Shown here piece after piece: positions 36,221 to 45,700 of a stretch of DNA of 64,000 nucleotides. The notes below the pieces were generated by a model that ran no database searches, was not told the origin of the DNA, and was given only the letters and a program-made list of their open reading frames with translations. How positions within the stretch are numbered: position 1 is the first letter of the stretch; every line of letters starts with the position of its first letter. This stretch comes from Arthrospira sp. PCC 9108 (GTDB lineage: Bacteria > Cyanobacteriota > Cyanobacteriia > Cyanobacteriales > Microcoleaceae): positions 3,534,501 through 3,598,500 of the forward strand of contig CP066886.1 of NCBI GenBank assembly GCA_016745315.1, given 5' to 3'. The translations under genes and the position numbers were made by a program.

Positions 36221-37612
36221 TTATGATCCGGTCAAATTGCGAATTTGGTCTTCGGAAAGACCCAACTCGGAATCGTTGCTCATTTTGACAGTTTTACCTT
36301 TGGCTCCCATTTTGACGGTTTTGCGGGTTCCAGAAGAAAGTTTGCGAGTTTTGCGGACTTCTTCAATGCCGAGGTTGAGAGATTCAACCATTGCGTCGTT
36401 GCCAATTTTAACGGTTAATCGTCGGGCGGTTTCCAGCAATTCTGCCGCTTGTTCGGGATTTTGATCAGCGAGGTTGGCGGCGCGATCGACAATTCCACTG
36501 ATATTTCGCTGCTGCACATATCCCATGACTTCCGGGTTGGTTTGGGCGCTTCCTCCGTGTCCGGCTACAAACTGAAGGACCAGATTTTGGGGTGGAAGTT
36601 CGCCCCGCCGTTGCTGTCCCGGAATGTCGTAAGTCAGACCAAGTTGGGCAATGCGAACCTTTGCCTGGCTATGACTTTCCAGGTCAAATTCCAGCATAAA
36701 AACAGTGTCATCATTGGCGATCGCACTTCCAATTAAATAAGGCTTTTTATCCAGGGCAATTTCAGCACTATCGGGATAGACGCGACTAATTCGTGCTAAT
36801 TTGACACCCTTGACTGTGCTAATATTTAACTTGAGGTTATTGATCACTTCCGATTGAGCTTGTTGAACTTCCTCAAAAATTGTATTAGGAAGTTCGGAAA
36901 TAGGAATATCCGTGGTTCCGGTGTGCGTTTGTGTTTCCACAACATTAAAAACTCGGCCCCCAGTACGATCGCTCAAATACAGTAACAAATCCTCGTTATA
37001 CTCGCCAACTCCCAAAGCTGTAATGGGGATTCCCGCCTCAGCGAATTGTGTCGCCAGGTCTCGACAATCGCTTTCATCAAAGGTCTGTCCGTCGGTGAAA
37101 ATGAGAGTACGGCGACTGCTGAGATCGCAGTTTTTCAGGATGTTTAAAGCCTCTTCCATTCCCAAAGCCATGCGAGTGCCGCCGCTGAAATTTCGGAGTT
37201 GACCGATCGCATTTTTCAAAGATGCCGTATCTGTCGATGCAGTCAGGGGAAGCAGGACCGACGCGGAGTCATCAAACCGGACCAATGCAATGCGATCGCG
37301 GGAGTCAGCTTGGCCGGAACTGACCAGACGTTCGAGGGATTCGATCACCTGGTCAATTTTAGTTTTTCCCCCGGTGACTTGTGTATATTGCTTTCCATCC
37401 AGGAAATAACTATTACCTGTGGGTATAGTCTCCTCCCCTTCCAAAACTTCATACATGGAGCCACTGGTATCGATCACAAAGCTAAATGTGGTCGAGGGAC
37501 GACTGGCGGACACCTCCGCATTAGGTCGCAGTTTCAGCATCACAAATAGCTTTTGTCCAGCTTTATCAGCATTGAGAAATTCTAAGTGGGGCGTGATAGT
37601 AACGTTCAGCAT
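36221..37612 (-). CDS. VWA-domain protein
   Basis: A 463-residue cytoplasmic protein with a von Willebrand factor A domain (about 40-230). The metal-ion-dependent adhesion site is complete: DTSGS at 48-52, and LIFTDGQTFDE further on. No signal peptide is seen. The C-terminal half has a beta-rich part and a helical tail. Threonines in SSGTRKTVKMGAKGKTVKM near the C-terminus look like kinase target sites suited to the neighbouring FHA protein; this is inference. It is one of three VWA genes in the locus. Confidence 0.88.
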   Translation of the reverse strand: MLNVTITPHLEFLNADKAGQKLFVMLKLRPNAEVSASRPSTTFSFVIDTSGSMYEVLEGEETIPTGNSYFLDGKQYTQVTGGKTKIDQVIESLERLVSSGQADSRDRIALVRFDDSASVLLPLTASTDTASLKNAIGQLRNFSGGTRMALGMEEALNILKNCDLSSRRTLIFTDGQTFDESDCRDLATQFAEAGIPITALGVGEYNEDLLLYLSDRTGGRVFNVVETQTHTGTTDIPISELPNTIFEEVQQAQSEVINNLKLNISTVKGVKLARISRVYPDSAEIALDKKPYLIGSAIANDDTVFMLEFDLESHSQAKVRIAQLGLTYDIPGQQRRGELPPQNLVLQFVAGHGGSAQTNPEVMGYVQQRNISGIVDRAANLADQNPEQAAELLETARRLTVKIGNDAMVESLNLGIEEVRKTRKLSSGTRKTVKMGAKGKTVKMSNDSELGLSEDQIRNLTGS

Positions 37613-37624
37613 GGTTGGTGAAAT

Positions 37625-38014
37625 TTAGGTAAAATCCAAGGGAGGTAAAGCGCCGCCTTGGGGTTCAATTTGCGAAAAATCGGGAGGGAATAAATCGGGA
37701 ATTCGACGATCGCCCGAATCTTGTATTTGGTGGATCTCCTCGAATTCTAGGGCGGGTAAATCCAACGTTATAGATGTGGTTCGATAGCCTTCTCGGATAT
37801 CTTCTAGCCATGTCTTTATGATTTTTTCTAGGTTAGCATTGTTAATGGCACAGGCGGTTTGTTGTTGCAATTGCGATCGCATTTTTTCACGCAATTTTGA
37901 GTTAAAAATACTCTCCGGGTTGTTTTCCTCGTTTTCACTGATATTCAGATTATAGGATACCGGCTGGGAGTCGGGTTGACTGGTGCTTAACAGGTAAAGT
38001 GTATATTGAACCAT
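37625..38014 (-). CDS. Hypothetical protein of the VWA/kinase locus
   Basis: A 129-residue soluble protein, not recognised. The start MVQYTLYLLSTSQPDSQPVSYNL is followed by an acidic stretch and a helix (about 40-80); the C-terminus is proline-rich (LFPPDFSQIEPQGGALPPLDF). It lies 12 bases upstream of the VWA gene and 30 bases downstream of the next, so it is clearly part of the operon. It may be a partner of a VWA protein. Confidence 0.65.
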   Translation of the reverse strand: MVQYTLYLLSTSQPDSQPVSYNLNISENEENNPESIFNSKLREKMRSQLQQQTACAINNANLEKIIKTWLEDIREGYRTTSITLDLPALEFEEIHQIQDSGDRRIPDLFPPDFSQIEPQGGALPPLDFT

Positions 38015-38044
38015 TTACAGAAAATTCATCAAAGATCACCTCAT

Positions 38045-39514
38045 TCAAAGCCGTTCTTGAACTTCCAATATAATATCTCCAAACTGGCGGCGATCGCCAT
38101 CATTTAGTTCTTGTTTAAATCGCTTCATTTTCCCAAATTTAGGATGCTGTGACAGAGACGAGTCAAATTCTAGTATAACTTGACCATCTTCTATAAAAAT
38201 TTGAGCGAATTGTTCCGGAAATCCTGCATCTTTGGGCAAATAAACATGAGCATTTCGGGAACTGCCGATTTCGATGGGCTTTTCTCCCAGAGAAACCATC
38301 GTACATTCTTGGTTATTCCAGTGAACCCACAGCAGCGCCGAACTGTACAATGAACTGTATAATTTTTCACTTAATGCGATCGCCAACCCGATACAAAATC
38401 CCAAAATTGTCGCCCCTGCCAAACGCGCTAAAATCACCCCTGTCACCGCTTCCAAAACCAGAAAACTTAAAGAACCAAAAACACCTCCCACAGCCCCCGC
38501 TATCATCGCATTTTTCCGAGGTAGGTTAGGCACAAATAGAGACATTCCACCACCGACAAGGGTTCCCAGTACCGTCCACCCCGTCAGTCGAGCCACCACC
38601 GACAAAACCGGAAGGTAAGCACTGGGAAGAAACACCACTTGACCCACAACTCCCCCAATGAATCCAGCCATCAGAGCCCCCCCAGCTCCTAAACTCCCTT
38701 CTTCCCAAGAGAGGAGGCGACGACGCAGGTTGTAATTTTGTCCGACAATCAAGGCGAGGGAAGTTCCTACCGCCAAAAATACCGTCCATACACCAATACG
38801 AAAAACACCGAAAAAGAAGCCATAATTACCGCTTTCATCCGACTCGACCAATTGTTGTCCATATATCGCTTTTTCTGCCCCCCGGAAGGCACTGTCAAGG
38901 TCGCCAAAGTTGGCATAAAACACCAAATCTGGATCACCTGTTAAAGCTGTTAAGTAGTTAACTGGTGCGTCTCCCGTTCCCACCGCGACCAAATTAATTC
39001 CAGAGGCTCGGATTTGTTGGGCGATGGATGCGGCCATCCGACGATTGTTGGGTTCGCCGTCAGTAAACAGTAAAATATTGCCAGGGCGATCGCTATTTTG
39101 GAGGACAGAAGTTGCCAGGTTGAAGCCTTCGCTGAGGTTAGTTCCTCCCCAGGCGGAAAGGCGAGCGATCGCCTGTTGTAGTTCCCTTTCATCGCGGGTA
39201 AAATCTGCCACCACACTCGCCCGGCTGGAAAATTCCACCACAGCTAAATCATCGCGTTTCAGGTTTTGTCGGCTCACAAATTCCGATGCCGCCCTTTGCA
39301 CCTCCGGCAGTTTTGATCCGCTCATACTTCCAGATGTGTCTATCAGCATAACCACCGCTTGAGGCTTGGTGAGAAACCCCGGAGGTTGTCGAGTTAGATA
39401 CAGCCATATTTCACCGAAAATTAGCGCCCCCAGCAAACATCCAGCTCCCCCACATAAACCAAAAAGTAGCGGTTTATTGATTTTTTTGGTAATATTATTT
39501 AACTGAATTATCAT
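38045..39514 (-). CDS. Membrane VWA-domain protein with C-terminal FHA-like region
   Basis: A 489-residue protein. An N-terminal membrane helix (about 16-40) precedes a VWA domain with intact MIDAS (DTSGS, 59-63; LLFTDGEPNNR). Residues about 235-395 contain several glycine-rich membrane helices. The C-terminal ~90 residues (KPIEIGSSRNAHVYLP ... LNDGDRRQFGDIILEV) resemble a degenerate FHA fold. This would place a VWA module outside and a phosphopeptide-reading module on the other side of the membrane, which is inference. It lies upstream of the small hypothetical gene. Confidence 0.82.
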   Translation of the reverse strand: MIIQLNNITKKINKPLLFGLCGGAGCLLGALIFGEIWLYLTRQPPGFLTKPQAVVMLIDTSGSMSGSKLPEVQRAASEFVSRQNLKRDDLAVVEFSSRASVVADFTRDERELQQAIARLSAWGGTNLSEGFNLATSVLQNSDRPGNILLFTDGEPNNRRMAASIAQQIRASGINLVAVGTGDAPVNYLTALTGDPDLVFYANFGDLDSAFRGAEKAIYGQQLVESDESGNYGFFFGVFRIGVWTVFLAVGTSLALIVGQNYNLRRRLLSWEEGSLGAGGALMAGFIGGVVGQVVFLPSAYLPVLSVVARLTGWTVLGTLVGGGMSLFVPNLPRKNAMIAGAVGGVFGSLSFLVLEAVTGVILARLAGATILGFCIGLAIALSEKLYSSLYSSALLWVHWNNQECTMVSLGEKPIEIGSSRNAHVYLPKDAGFPEQFAQIFIEDGQVILEFDSSLSQHPKFGKMKRFKQELNDGDRRQFGDIILEVQERL

Positions 39515-39587
39515 GGTTTTTTTAATGGTAAAAATGCACTTAATTAAATTTAAAAATCATTGGTTATGATTATCATTAATTGGGCTA

Positions 39588-40589
39588 TCAATTGACGGCT
39601 TTGCCGTCATTAATTTTCCACCGTCCGTTATCCTTGACAAACCAATATCGATAGTTCCCTTGACTCGCACCAGATAGACGCGAATCAATCCCCGTTGGTG
39701 TGTGGAATGTTCGATCTTCGTAGACAGTAACGATTAATTCTGGACGAGAGCCGGAAACCGAAAAAGAAACAACATTGATCACTTTTGATTCCCGATAGGT
39801 GTAATACGAATTATTTTTGCGAAGCCAATCTATCGAACCATTAGGTTGTGTAATATTTTCATATAAAGGGCCCGAAGTATATTGGCGAACTAACTGAAGA
39901 TCGAAAGGAGCCGCAAAAATACGCCCTTTAGAACTCAACCATCTATTCACTAATGTTACCGCTTGCTCCTGGGTCAAATCTATCTGGGGAGAATTCCTAG
40001 AAGTTTGAGTTTGAGTTGATGTCGCTGTGGCTGTCTGGGTCGCTGTCTGGGTCGCTGTCTGGGTCGCTGTCTGGGTCGCTGTCTGGGTCGCTGTGCGTGT
40101 TGGTGCGGGTGTTGGTGGCGGTGTTGGTGGTGGTGTCGGTATTGCTGCGACCGGAGCCGACAAACTCATTTCTATCTCGAAATTTCTGGTTCCTCCGAGT
40201 GAGGCGACATGAACCGTATACCTCCCATTAAGAGGTAATTCATTACCCAATACTAAACTATTATCTGGCGCGTAAATCCAAACACAAACTCCCTCATTAT
40301 AGCGATAACTTAATAGTTTGCCTTTTTCACCCGAAAACACAAAACCCGTATCCTCACCCGATCGCACAATTCCCGTTCCTTCAAAGTTTTTTCCATCCAT
40401 CGCGATCGCCTCTGGATTCGACAAAGAACCACGGGGAATCTCCGGACATTCTAACGAGTTAGTCAGACCCTTAGGGAGATGGTTTAATACCTCCGTTGGC
40501 AACACCTCCGAGACAGCTTCGCAGCCCCATAATCCCCCTAAAAATAGGATCGATATCACCCGCATTAGTAGCTTGAACTTAATTATCAT
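39588..40589 (-). CDS. Lipoprotein with PPC-like and ARC6/IMS-like domains
   Basis: A 333-residue predicted lipoprotein with a lipid-attachment cysteine at 23 (GLWGC). Residues about 45-145 are a PPC-like beta domain (GKLLSYRYNEGVCVWIYA; NGRYTVHVASLGG). A Pro/Thr linker with TATQ repeats follows. The C-terminal ~130 residues (LTQEQAVTLVNRWLSSKGRI ... GNYRYWFVKDNGRWKIN) match the IMS/DUF4101 domain found in ARC6-type proteins. Its PPC part is duplicated in the next gene at nearly identical DNA sequence. Function unknown; it probably senses or binds something in the periplasm. Confidence 0.78.
   Translation of the reverse strand: MIIKFKLLMRVISILFLGGLWGCEAVSEVLPTEVLNHLPKGLTNSLECPEIPRGSLSNPEAIAMDGKNFEGTGIVRSGEDTGFVFSGEKGKLLSYRYNEGVCVWIYAPDNSLVLGNELPLNGRYTVHVASLGGTRNFEIEMSLSAPVAAIPTPPPTPPPTPAPTRTATQTATQTATQTATQTATQTATATSTQTQTSRNSPQIDLTQEQAVTLVNRWLSSKGRIFAAPFDLQLVRQYTSGPLYENITQPNGSIDWLRKNNSYYTYRESKVINVVSFSVSGSRPELIVTVYEDRTFHTPTGIDSRLSGASQGNYRYWFVKDNGRWKINDGKAVN
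40132..40526. repeat. 395-bp direct repeat shared by two lipoprotein genes (second copy 41161-41555)
   Basis: Positions 40132-40526 and 41161-41555 are almost identical at an offset of 1029 bases. They encode the PPC-like domain of the two lipoproteins. Next to each lie short 12-bp repeats (CTGTCTGGGTCG units at about 40028-40095 and 41050-41095) encoding the TATQ linker. The high identity points to recent duplication or gene conversion. Confidence 0.9.
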
Positions 40590-40658
40590 AGCATTGAATC
40601 CCCGGATTTACATATATTTTATAGGGTTGATCTGGGCTATCGACTCATTCAGTCTCAA

Positions 40659-41642
40659 TCAAGGTTCATTGATTACACTCACTGCTCCAACACTTGCTCC
40701 TGAGACTTTTTCGTTAACCATTCGGGCAAAAGCCTCCGCCCTTGAACGACTGGTAAATGAGGCAACTTGAATCAGATAATCACCATTGGCATGACGATAT
40801 TTTCGATAGGCATCTCCACAAAAAATCGCTTTTGTTCGTTGTAAGTTACTTTCACTATCAGGAACGTTGACCGGATAAAATCTAACTGGATAGTCTGCCC
40901 GATTAGTTGGCAGTCGATCGCCACAACTTGATTTCGGAAAATCCGATCGCCTAAAGGGTGCGATCGCTGTTTCTTGCCTCTGAGGTCTAGGCGATCGACC
41001 AGTATCATTGGCAGTTCTTTGGGGTGTTGGTCTTGCCGTTGATGTGCGTGTCTGGGTCGCTGTCTGGGTCGCTGTCTGGGTCGCTGTCTGGGTCGCTGTG
41101 CGTGTTGGTGCGGGTGTTGGTGCGGGTGTTGGTGCGGGTGTTGGTGGCGGTGTTGGTGGCGGTGTCGGTATTGCTGCGACCGGAGCCGACAAACTCATTT
41201 CTATCTCGAAATTTCTGGTTCCTCCGAGTGAGGCGACATGAACCGTATACCTCCCATTAAGAGGTAATTCATTACCCAATACTAAACTATTATCTGGGGC
41301 GTAAATCCAAACACAAACTCCCTCATTATAGCGATAACTTAATAGTTTGCCTTTTTCACCCGAAAACACAAAACCCGTATCCTCACCCGATCGCACAATT
41401 CCCGTTCGTTCAAAGTTTTGGCTATCTATGGCGATCGCCTCTGGATTCGACAAAGAACCACTGGGCATCTCCGGACATTCTAAGGAGTTAGTCAGACCCT
41501 TAGGGAGATGGTTTAATACCTCCGTTGGCAACACCTCCGAGACAGCCTCGCAGCCCACCAATAACCCACCGCTCAACAGGAAAAAAACTAAGCGATATTT
41601 AAAGCATTTCACGGTCTGATTTGTTTTTGTTATTATACTCAT
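40659..41642 (-). CDS. Lipoprotein with PPC-like and SPOR-like domains
   Basis: A 327-residue predicted lipoprotein, lipobox LLVGC with cysteine 31. The PPC-like domain is nearly identical to that of its neighbour, and the linker carries TPAP and TATQ repeats. The C-terminal ~75 residues (YLIQVASFTSRSRAEAFARMVNE) form a SPOR-like domain, a fold that binds denuded peptidoglycan. The two proteins thus share a sensor part but carry different C-terminal modules. It lies 69 bases upstream of the ARC6-like lipoprotein gene. Confidence 0.8.
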   Translation of the reverse strand: MSIITKTNQTVKCFKYRLVFFLLSGGLLVGCEAVSEVLPTEVLNHLPKGLTNSLECPEMPSGSLSNPEAIAIDSQNFERTGIVRSGEDTGFVFSGEKGKLLSYRYNEGVCVWIYAPDNSLVLGNELPLNGRYTVHVASLGGTRNFEIEMSLSAPVAAIPTPPPTPPPTPAPTPAPTPAPTRTATQTATQTATQTATQTRTSTARPTPQRTANDTGRSPRPQRQETAIAPFRRSDFPKSSCGDRLPTNRADYPVRFYPVNVPDSESNLQRTKAIFCGDAYRKYRHANGDYLIQVASFTSRSRAEAFARMVNEKVSGASVGAVSVINEP

Positions 41643-41690
41643 TTTATACAGTTATCCTCAGATTGTCAAGTAACAATATAGAAACCATCA

Positions 41691-42998
41691 TCAAAAATCA
41701 TGCTCCGCCTCTCTTTTCATAGAATTGCTCCAGATCAAGAAAGGGATAACCCCTCCCAAAATCAGCATCAATAAGAGGATGCCAGTCATAATTAAGCGCG
41801 TTTTCTGGGGAAGCGATCGCCCAAAAACCGTCATCGTGTAAGTTCTCCGTTCCGTCTGGATTTCCTGGCCATTAACCGTCACTTTTACCAAAACTTCGTG
41901 TTGCGTTCCCCGTTCCGCGTTCGGTTGCTGGTAAACAATCTCGTATTCTCCCAACAGGGAATCTAGGAAAAGTTGCAAGTTCCTGGCAATGTCATTGGCG
42001 TTTCCTGAAAATTCCGCAATTCCTCCTGTTATTTCCGCAATAGTCTGCAGACGTTCTTTATCCACAAACTCCGTTGCCAATTTGGGATTTTTATCAGCAT
42101 CAGCTCGAGTTGCCGCTCGTCCCAAGTTATATTTTTGCCCCACCTGTTGGGGGGTCAAGCCATAGCCGAGAGTGTGAACAATGATGTTATTATTTCTCTC
42201 CAGTAAGGTAATTAAATTATCGAAATCTTGTTGTTCGTTCGGTTGATTGTGGAAGCCGTCCGAGAGGAGAATCACCGATAGCCGAGGTTCCAGTCTACCC
42301 GAATCTTCCGGAACGTAAAACCGTGGATCTTGCCGATTTCCTAGGACTCGGATCGCTTCTGACAACGGACCGTAAATATCCGTAGCTGCACAAAGTGTTT
42401 GCGCCGCCAGATAATCCAGAAAGTTGGTTTGTTTGATATCATTCGCCGGGAAAAATTTGGAGTTAATCCCCCGCTGTGTCACCTCGAAACCCGGACAGTT
42501 TCTGCCACCTTCCCCAAACGGAACGATCGCCACCTTCGTATCACCACCGCGATCGCTAATTTGTTCTAAAAATCGTCGCGTCGCGTCCAGGGCACCATCT
42601 ATTCTTCGCTTTCCACTCGTATCTAGTTCGTTCATACTCCCACTCAAGTCAACTAAAACCACAATCCAAGCCGGAGGAGGGGTGCTTTCTTGCGGACTTT
42701 TCCAAGATTTTATGCCCACAGGTTCATCATCTGTAATCACCTGAAAATCCGACTTCTGCAATTGTATGACCGGACGATCTCTCCCATCGGTGACTTGCAG
42801 GCGCAGGGTAACATTGTCATTGTTTATCCTCGGACGACCCACAATTTCCGCCGTTTGTCCGAAAACTGGGGACGCGATCATCAATGCGATCGCACTACCA
42901 CTAAGCCATCGGATCGAAAAAGCGATTATAAAATACAAACCGGTAGAATTTCGGGACTTTAAAACTTTCGGATTTTTCGGTATAGAATGTAATAACAT
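41691..42998 (-). CDS. Membrane-anchored VWA-domain protein
   Basis: A 435-residue protein with a signal-like helix (about 22-47, ending SPVFGQ), a periplasmic beta region, a VWA domain with intact MIDAS (DLSGS, 117-121; VILLSDGFHNQP) and a C-terminal membrane helix (about 403-425) with a short basic tail. This layout resembles periplasmic BatA/BatB-like VWA proteins. Its start overlaps the 3' end of the upstream gene by 98 bases; a later start would lose the helix. It is the third VWA gene of the locus. Confidence 0.85.
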   Translation of the reverse strand: MLLHSIPKNPKVLKSRNSTGLYFIIAFSIRWLSGSAIALMIASPVFGQTAEIVGRPRINNDNVTLRLQVTDGRDRPVIQLQKSDFQVITDDEPVGIKSWKSPQESTPPPAWIVVLVDLSGSMNELDTSGKRRIDGALDATRRFLEQISDRGGDTKVAIVPFGEGGRNCPGFEVTQRGINSKFFPANDIKQTNFLDYLAAQTLCAATDIYGPLSEAIRVLGNRQDPRFYVPEDSGRLEPRLSVILLSDGFHNQPNEQQDFDNLITLLERNNNIIVHTLGYGLTPQQVGQKYNLGRAATRADADKNPKLATEFVDKERLQTIAEITGGIAEFSGNANDIARNLQLFLDSLLGEYEIVYQQPNAERGTQHEVLVKVTVNGQEIQTERRTYTMTVFGRSLPQKTRLIMTGILLLMLILGGVIPFLIWSNSMKREAEHDF

Positions 42999-44010
42999 AG
43001 TTGTGTTTTAGTGAAACTTTACGTCGAGAGCTAAGTCGGGTTCCGTTAATCGCAATTTTCAGGAATTCTTTCTTATGGGGCGTTAAAAAAGCCCGGTTTC
43101 CTTCTATTTTAATATTTGCCAGGTACGGGAGCAGATGGGGCAGATAAATATCCGCTTTGTTTTCTGATTTCACAGAAGAACCGATCCGAATCATGCCCCG
43201 CCTTGGCAGTTCGATTGAAATTCCCTCCTCAATTTCATTATCATCAAATTCGTCCTGCGATCGATAAGTAATAAATCGCAGCTTAGAGGGATTAATTTTC
43301 GGATAATCATCTTCGTTTTTCTCATCCAAAACATCAATACCTTTGTACTCGTATCCCTTGTACTCAAATCCGCTTCCCGCCCTCAAAGCCGGCAGGTAAC
43401 TGGGGGAAGCATTCGTGATGCAAAATGCCACACCCAAACACAACCCCAACACCGCAAACCCCAACGGGTCTTCGTAGGGTTTAAAAGCCGCTGGCATCAG
43501 CCCTAGCAAACGCATCAGCTCAAAAATACCCGCCGCGATGAGACTGGCAATACTCGCCGCCAAAATACTCATAAATAGGCGCAGGTAAAAGCGTTTGGGG
43601 TTTCCCGCCTCCAGGCTATGATGTCGCCAACTCAACCCCTCAGCCAAACCCACAGAACCTCCCACCACCAGCCAACCAAACACCCGAATTCTCACCGGAG
43701 AAATTCCCAGGCTAGGGTCGAACAGAATTTGGGAAATGCCCCCCGCTGTTACACCAGCTATCAGTCCCACCATAAACGCCAACATCAGGGGAACTCCCAG
43801 CATCCGCACACTCAGTTTAGGACGGGTGGGGTTACTGATAAAAATCTCGTTAGTGACGCTGCCAATTGCCAGGGAAATCGCCATGCAGGGAAACAATACA
43901 ATTTCCGGAAACCCTTGCAGCCAGCCGAAATCGCTGAGGAACACCTGGGCGATATTCCACCCCAGCAAAGCAGATATTAGACCAGCCAGTATATAGAAAT
44001 AGAGTCTCAT
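42901..44010 (-). CDS. Multi-span membrane protein of the VWA/kinase locus
   Basis: A 369-residue protein. Residues 1-210 hold about six membrane helices. The C-terminal cytoplasmic part (about 245-369) has a beta pattern (RRGMIRIGSS ... ADIYLPHLLPYLANIKIEG) resembling a degenerate FHA fold, like the end of the VWA membrane protein at 38045-39514. It is not recognised as a known family. Glycine-rich helices and the same C-terminal layout suggest these two genes are related. It overlaps the VWA gene downstream by 98 bases. Confidence 0.72.
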   Translation of the reverse strand: MRLYFYILAGLISALLGWNIAQVFLSDFGWLQGFPEIVLFPCMAISLAIGSVTNEIFISNPTRPKLSVRMLGVPLMLAFMVGLIAGVTAGGISQILFDPSLGISPVRIRVFGWLVVGGSVGLAEGLSWRHHSLEAGNPKRFYLRLFMSILAASIASLIAAGIFELMRLLGLMPAAFKPYEDPLGFAVLGLCLGVAFCITNASPSYLPALRAGSGFEYKGYEYKGIDVLDEKNEDDYPKINPSKLRFITYRSQDEFDDNEIEEGISIELPRRGMIRIGSSVKSENKADIYLPHLLPYLANIKIEGNRAFLTPHKKEFLKIAINGTRLSSRRKVSLKHNYVITFYTEKSESFKVPKFYRFVFYNRFFDPMA

Positions 44011-44081
44011 AATGCACCCTTTCCGTTAACCAATCGAACCCCATAGCACAGGCATCCTGTCTGTAAAATCATTAACATATT

Positions 44082-45629
44082 TTAGCCTCCATCTGGGGGG
44101 TTTAAGCATTGATTTCTGATATCTTCCTCCAACCATTTTTGTGTTCGACTACCTTCATCAATCACGCCATCAGGAGTATTTGCTCCTTTGGCTTCCTGAT
44201 ACTTCCTAATTGCGTCACTAAATTCTTGCCATCTTTCGTTATATTTACCGATTTCTCCATATGGTAAGTTTTGGTCGAGTTCTAATATTTTTCTGACACA
44301 AAATAAAACTATATACTCTTTATTATTATGTACATCCTCGCGAATACCTATTCTATTTTTATCCTCAGTTTCTAGTTGAGTTATGTCAGGAGTTAAATTA
44401 GTAGTCATTGCCTTTATTGCCTCATTTGTTCTGTGAAAACGTTCTTTATTTTCATCACTAATGTCCGTCAAAGTCTCTGGGTTATTCGTGTCTGTTTTTG
44501 ATGTTTGTTGAGATTTTGATTCAGCCGTGACAGTGGCTATTTTCTCGTCCCTTATTGCCTCCAAAGCCTTGTTAGACTGATTTGCTATCAAACTTATAAT
44601 CCCTCTTGTTGTCAATCCTATTCCACCTACTAATAATAAACCTATTACCATCCTCAATATTAAATTTTCTGTGACAAAATCAATCCCCGCATCTAAAGCC
44701 GAATGGAGATGGTCGCCCCATCCTTTTTGGCGAATTAGCGTCATCTTGAATAGTATACCTTTTTTAACACCGCTTCTGGGAGATACTTGGCTAAATATAT
44801 TTCGAGGAACGTTACCCGTTGAGATTTGATAAAAAATGGTGGCGAAATGTGGAAAATTTAGTTCTTCAAACAATTGAGCTAAGGGTAAATATTTCTTGTC
44901 AGTTTTGCGGGGATCTTTCCAAAAAGGCTGTAAATGTGTTAAGAATTCTGCCTTTTCTTCCGAGTAATCTGTGATGATTCCTGGTTCGCATAAATCTGGT
45001 ATTTGGCTGAGAGCATCTGCCAAGTCGTTGGCGAAATACACGCGGTAAAATTGCGACCACAAACCCTGCTTTTCATTGAGTAAGGATTGAGTCGCTTTAA
45101 CAAGTTGTGGGATATAAACTTTGTCATGCACTAAACCACGGAGTTTATGTTTAATTTTGCTGTCCAATGGGGATGATTTTGGTGTTGTGATTAAGCGGGA
45201 GAGAAGACTATAAATTCCGTCATTAATATTTCGAGGCAGAAATGGCAAGCTGGGGGTGTTCTTTTGGTCCTCTGCGAGAATCGATGCCTGCAATTTGTGG
45301 CAAGATTCCCAACAGTCATCCGGCTTGGGGGCCGTTTGCATCCAAATCAAAAAGTCGGGCAAGAATTTCGGTATCAGTAGGGCTTGTAAGGTCAACAGCC
45401 TAACCATCGGTTCGGAGTATATTTTGTCTTGATAGGCTTTGGATGCTCCTCGACCATCTAAAATCTGATGCCAAGATTTATCATCCATTTGGGGATAAAA
45501 TAAAGCGATTTCCAAGTTGTTTATGTGTTCCGGCTTTATGCGGCCATTCATGATAGCTTTGACCGCCTTTTTAATCTCATTTTTATCCAAATCAAATGGC
45601 GACTCAGGCATATAAACAGAGAGTGTCAT
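44082..45629 (-). CDS. GAP1-like membrane protein, paralogue 1
   Basis: A 515-residue protein of unknown function, over 90% identical by eye to the next gene. Residues 1-300 are helical and resemble the middle region of GTPase-associated proteins (inference). A membrane helix lies at about 335-360 (MVIGLLLVGGIGLTTRGIIS). The C-terminal ~70 residues (AIRKYQEAKGANTPDGVIDEG) resemble a peptidoglycan-binding fold. It is part of a tandem triplication that includes the 70-base intergenic region. Confidence 0.7.
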   Translation of the reverse strand: MTLSVYMPESPFDLDKNEIKKAVKAIMNGRIKPEHINNLEIALFYPQMDDKSWHQILDGRGASKAYQDKIYSEPMVRLLTLQALLIPKFLPDFLIWMQTAPKPDDCWESCHKLQASILAEDQKNTPSLPFLPRNINDGIYSLLSRLITTPKSSPLDSKIKHKLRGLVHDKVYIPQLVKATQSLLNEKQGLWSQFYRVYFANDLADALSQIPDLCEPGIITDYSEEKAEFLTHLQPFWKDPRKTDKKYLPLAQLFEELNFPHFATIFYQISTGNVPRNIFSQVSPRSGVKKGILFKMTLIRQKGWGDHLHSALDAGIDFVTENLILRMVIGLLLVGGIGLTTRGIISLIANQSNKALEAIRDEKIATVTAESKSQQTSKTDTNNPETLTDISDENKERFHRTNEAIKAMTTNLTPDITQLETEDKNRIGIREDVHNNKEYIVLFCVRKILELDQNLPYGEIGKYNERWQEFSDAIRKYQEAKGANTPDGVIDEGSRTQKWLEEDIRNQCLNPPDGG

Positions 45630-45700
45630 AATGTACTGTTTCCGTTAACCAATCGAACCCCATAGCACAGGCATCCTGTCTGTAAAATCATTAACATATT

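Noticed and set aside
40016..41260. Plus-strand frames rich in Ser-Gly-Leu or Val-Trp repeats
   Set aside because: They are antisense to the TATQ/TPAP linkers of the two lipoprotein genes and reflect 12-bp repeats.
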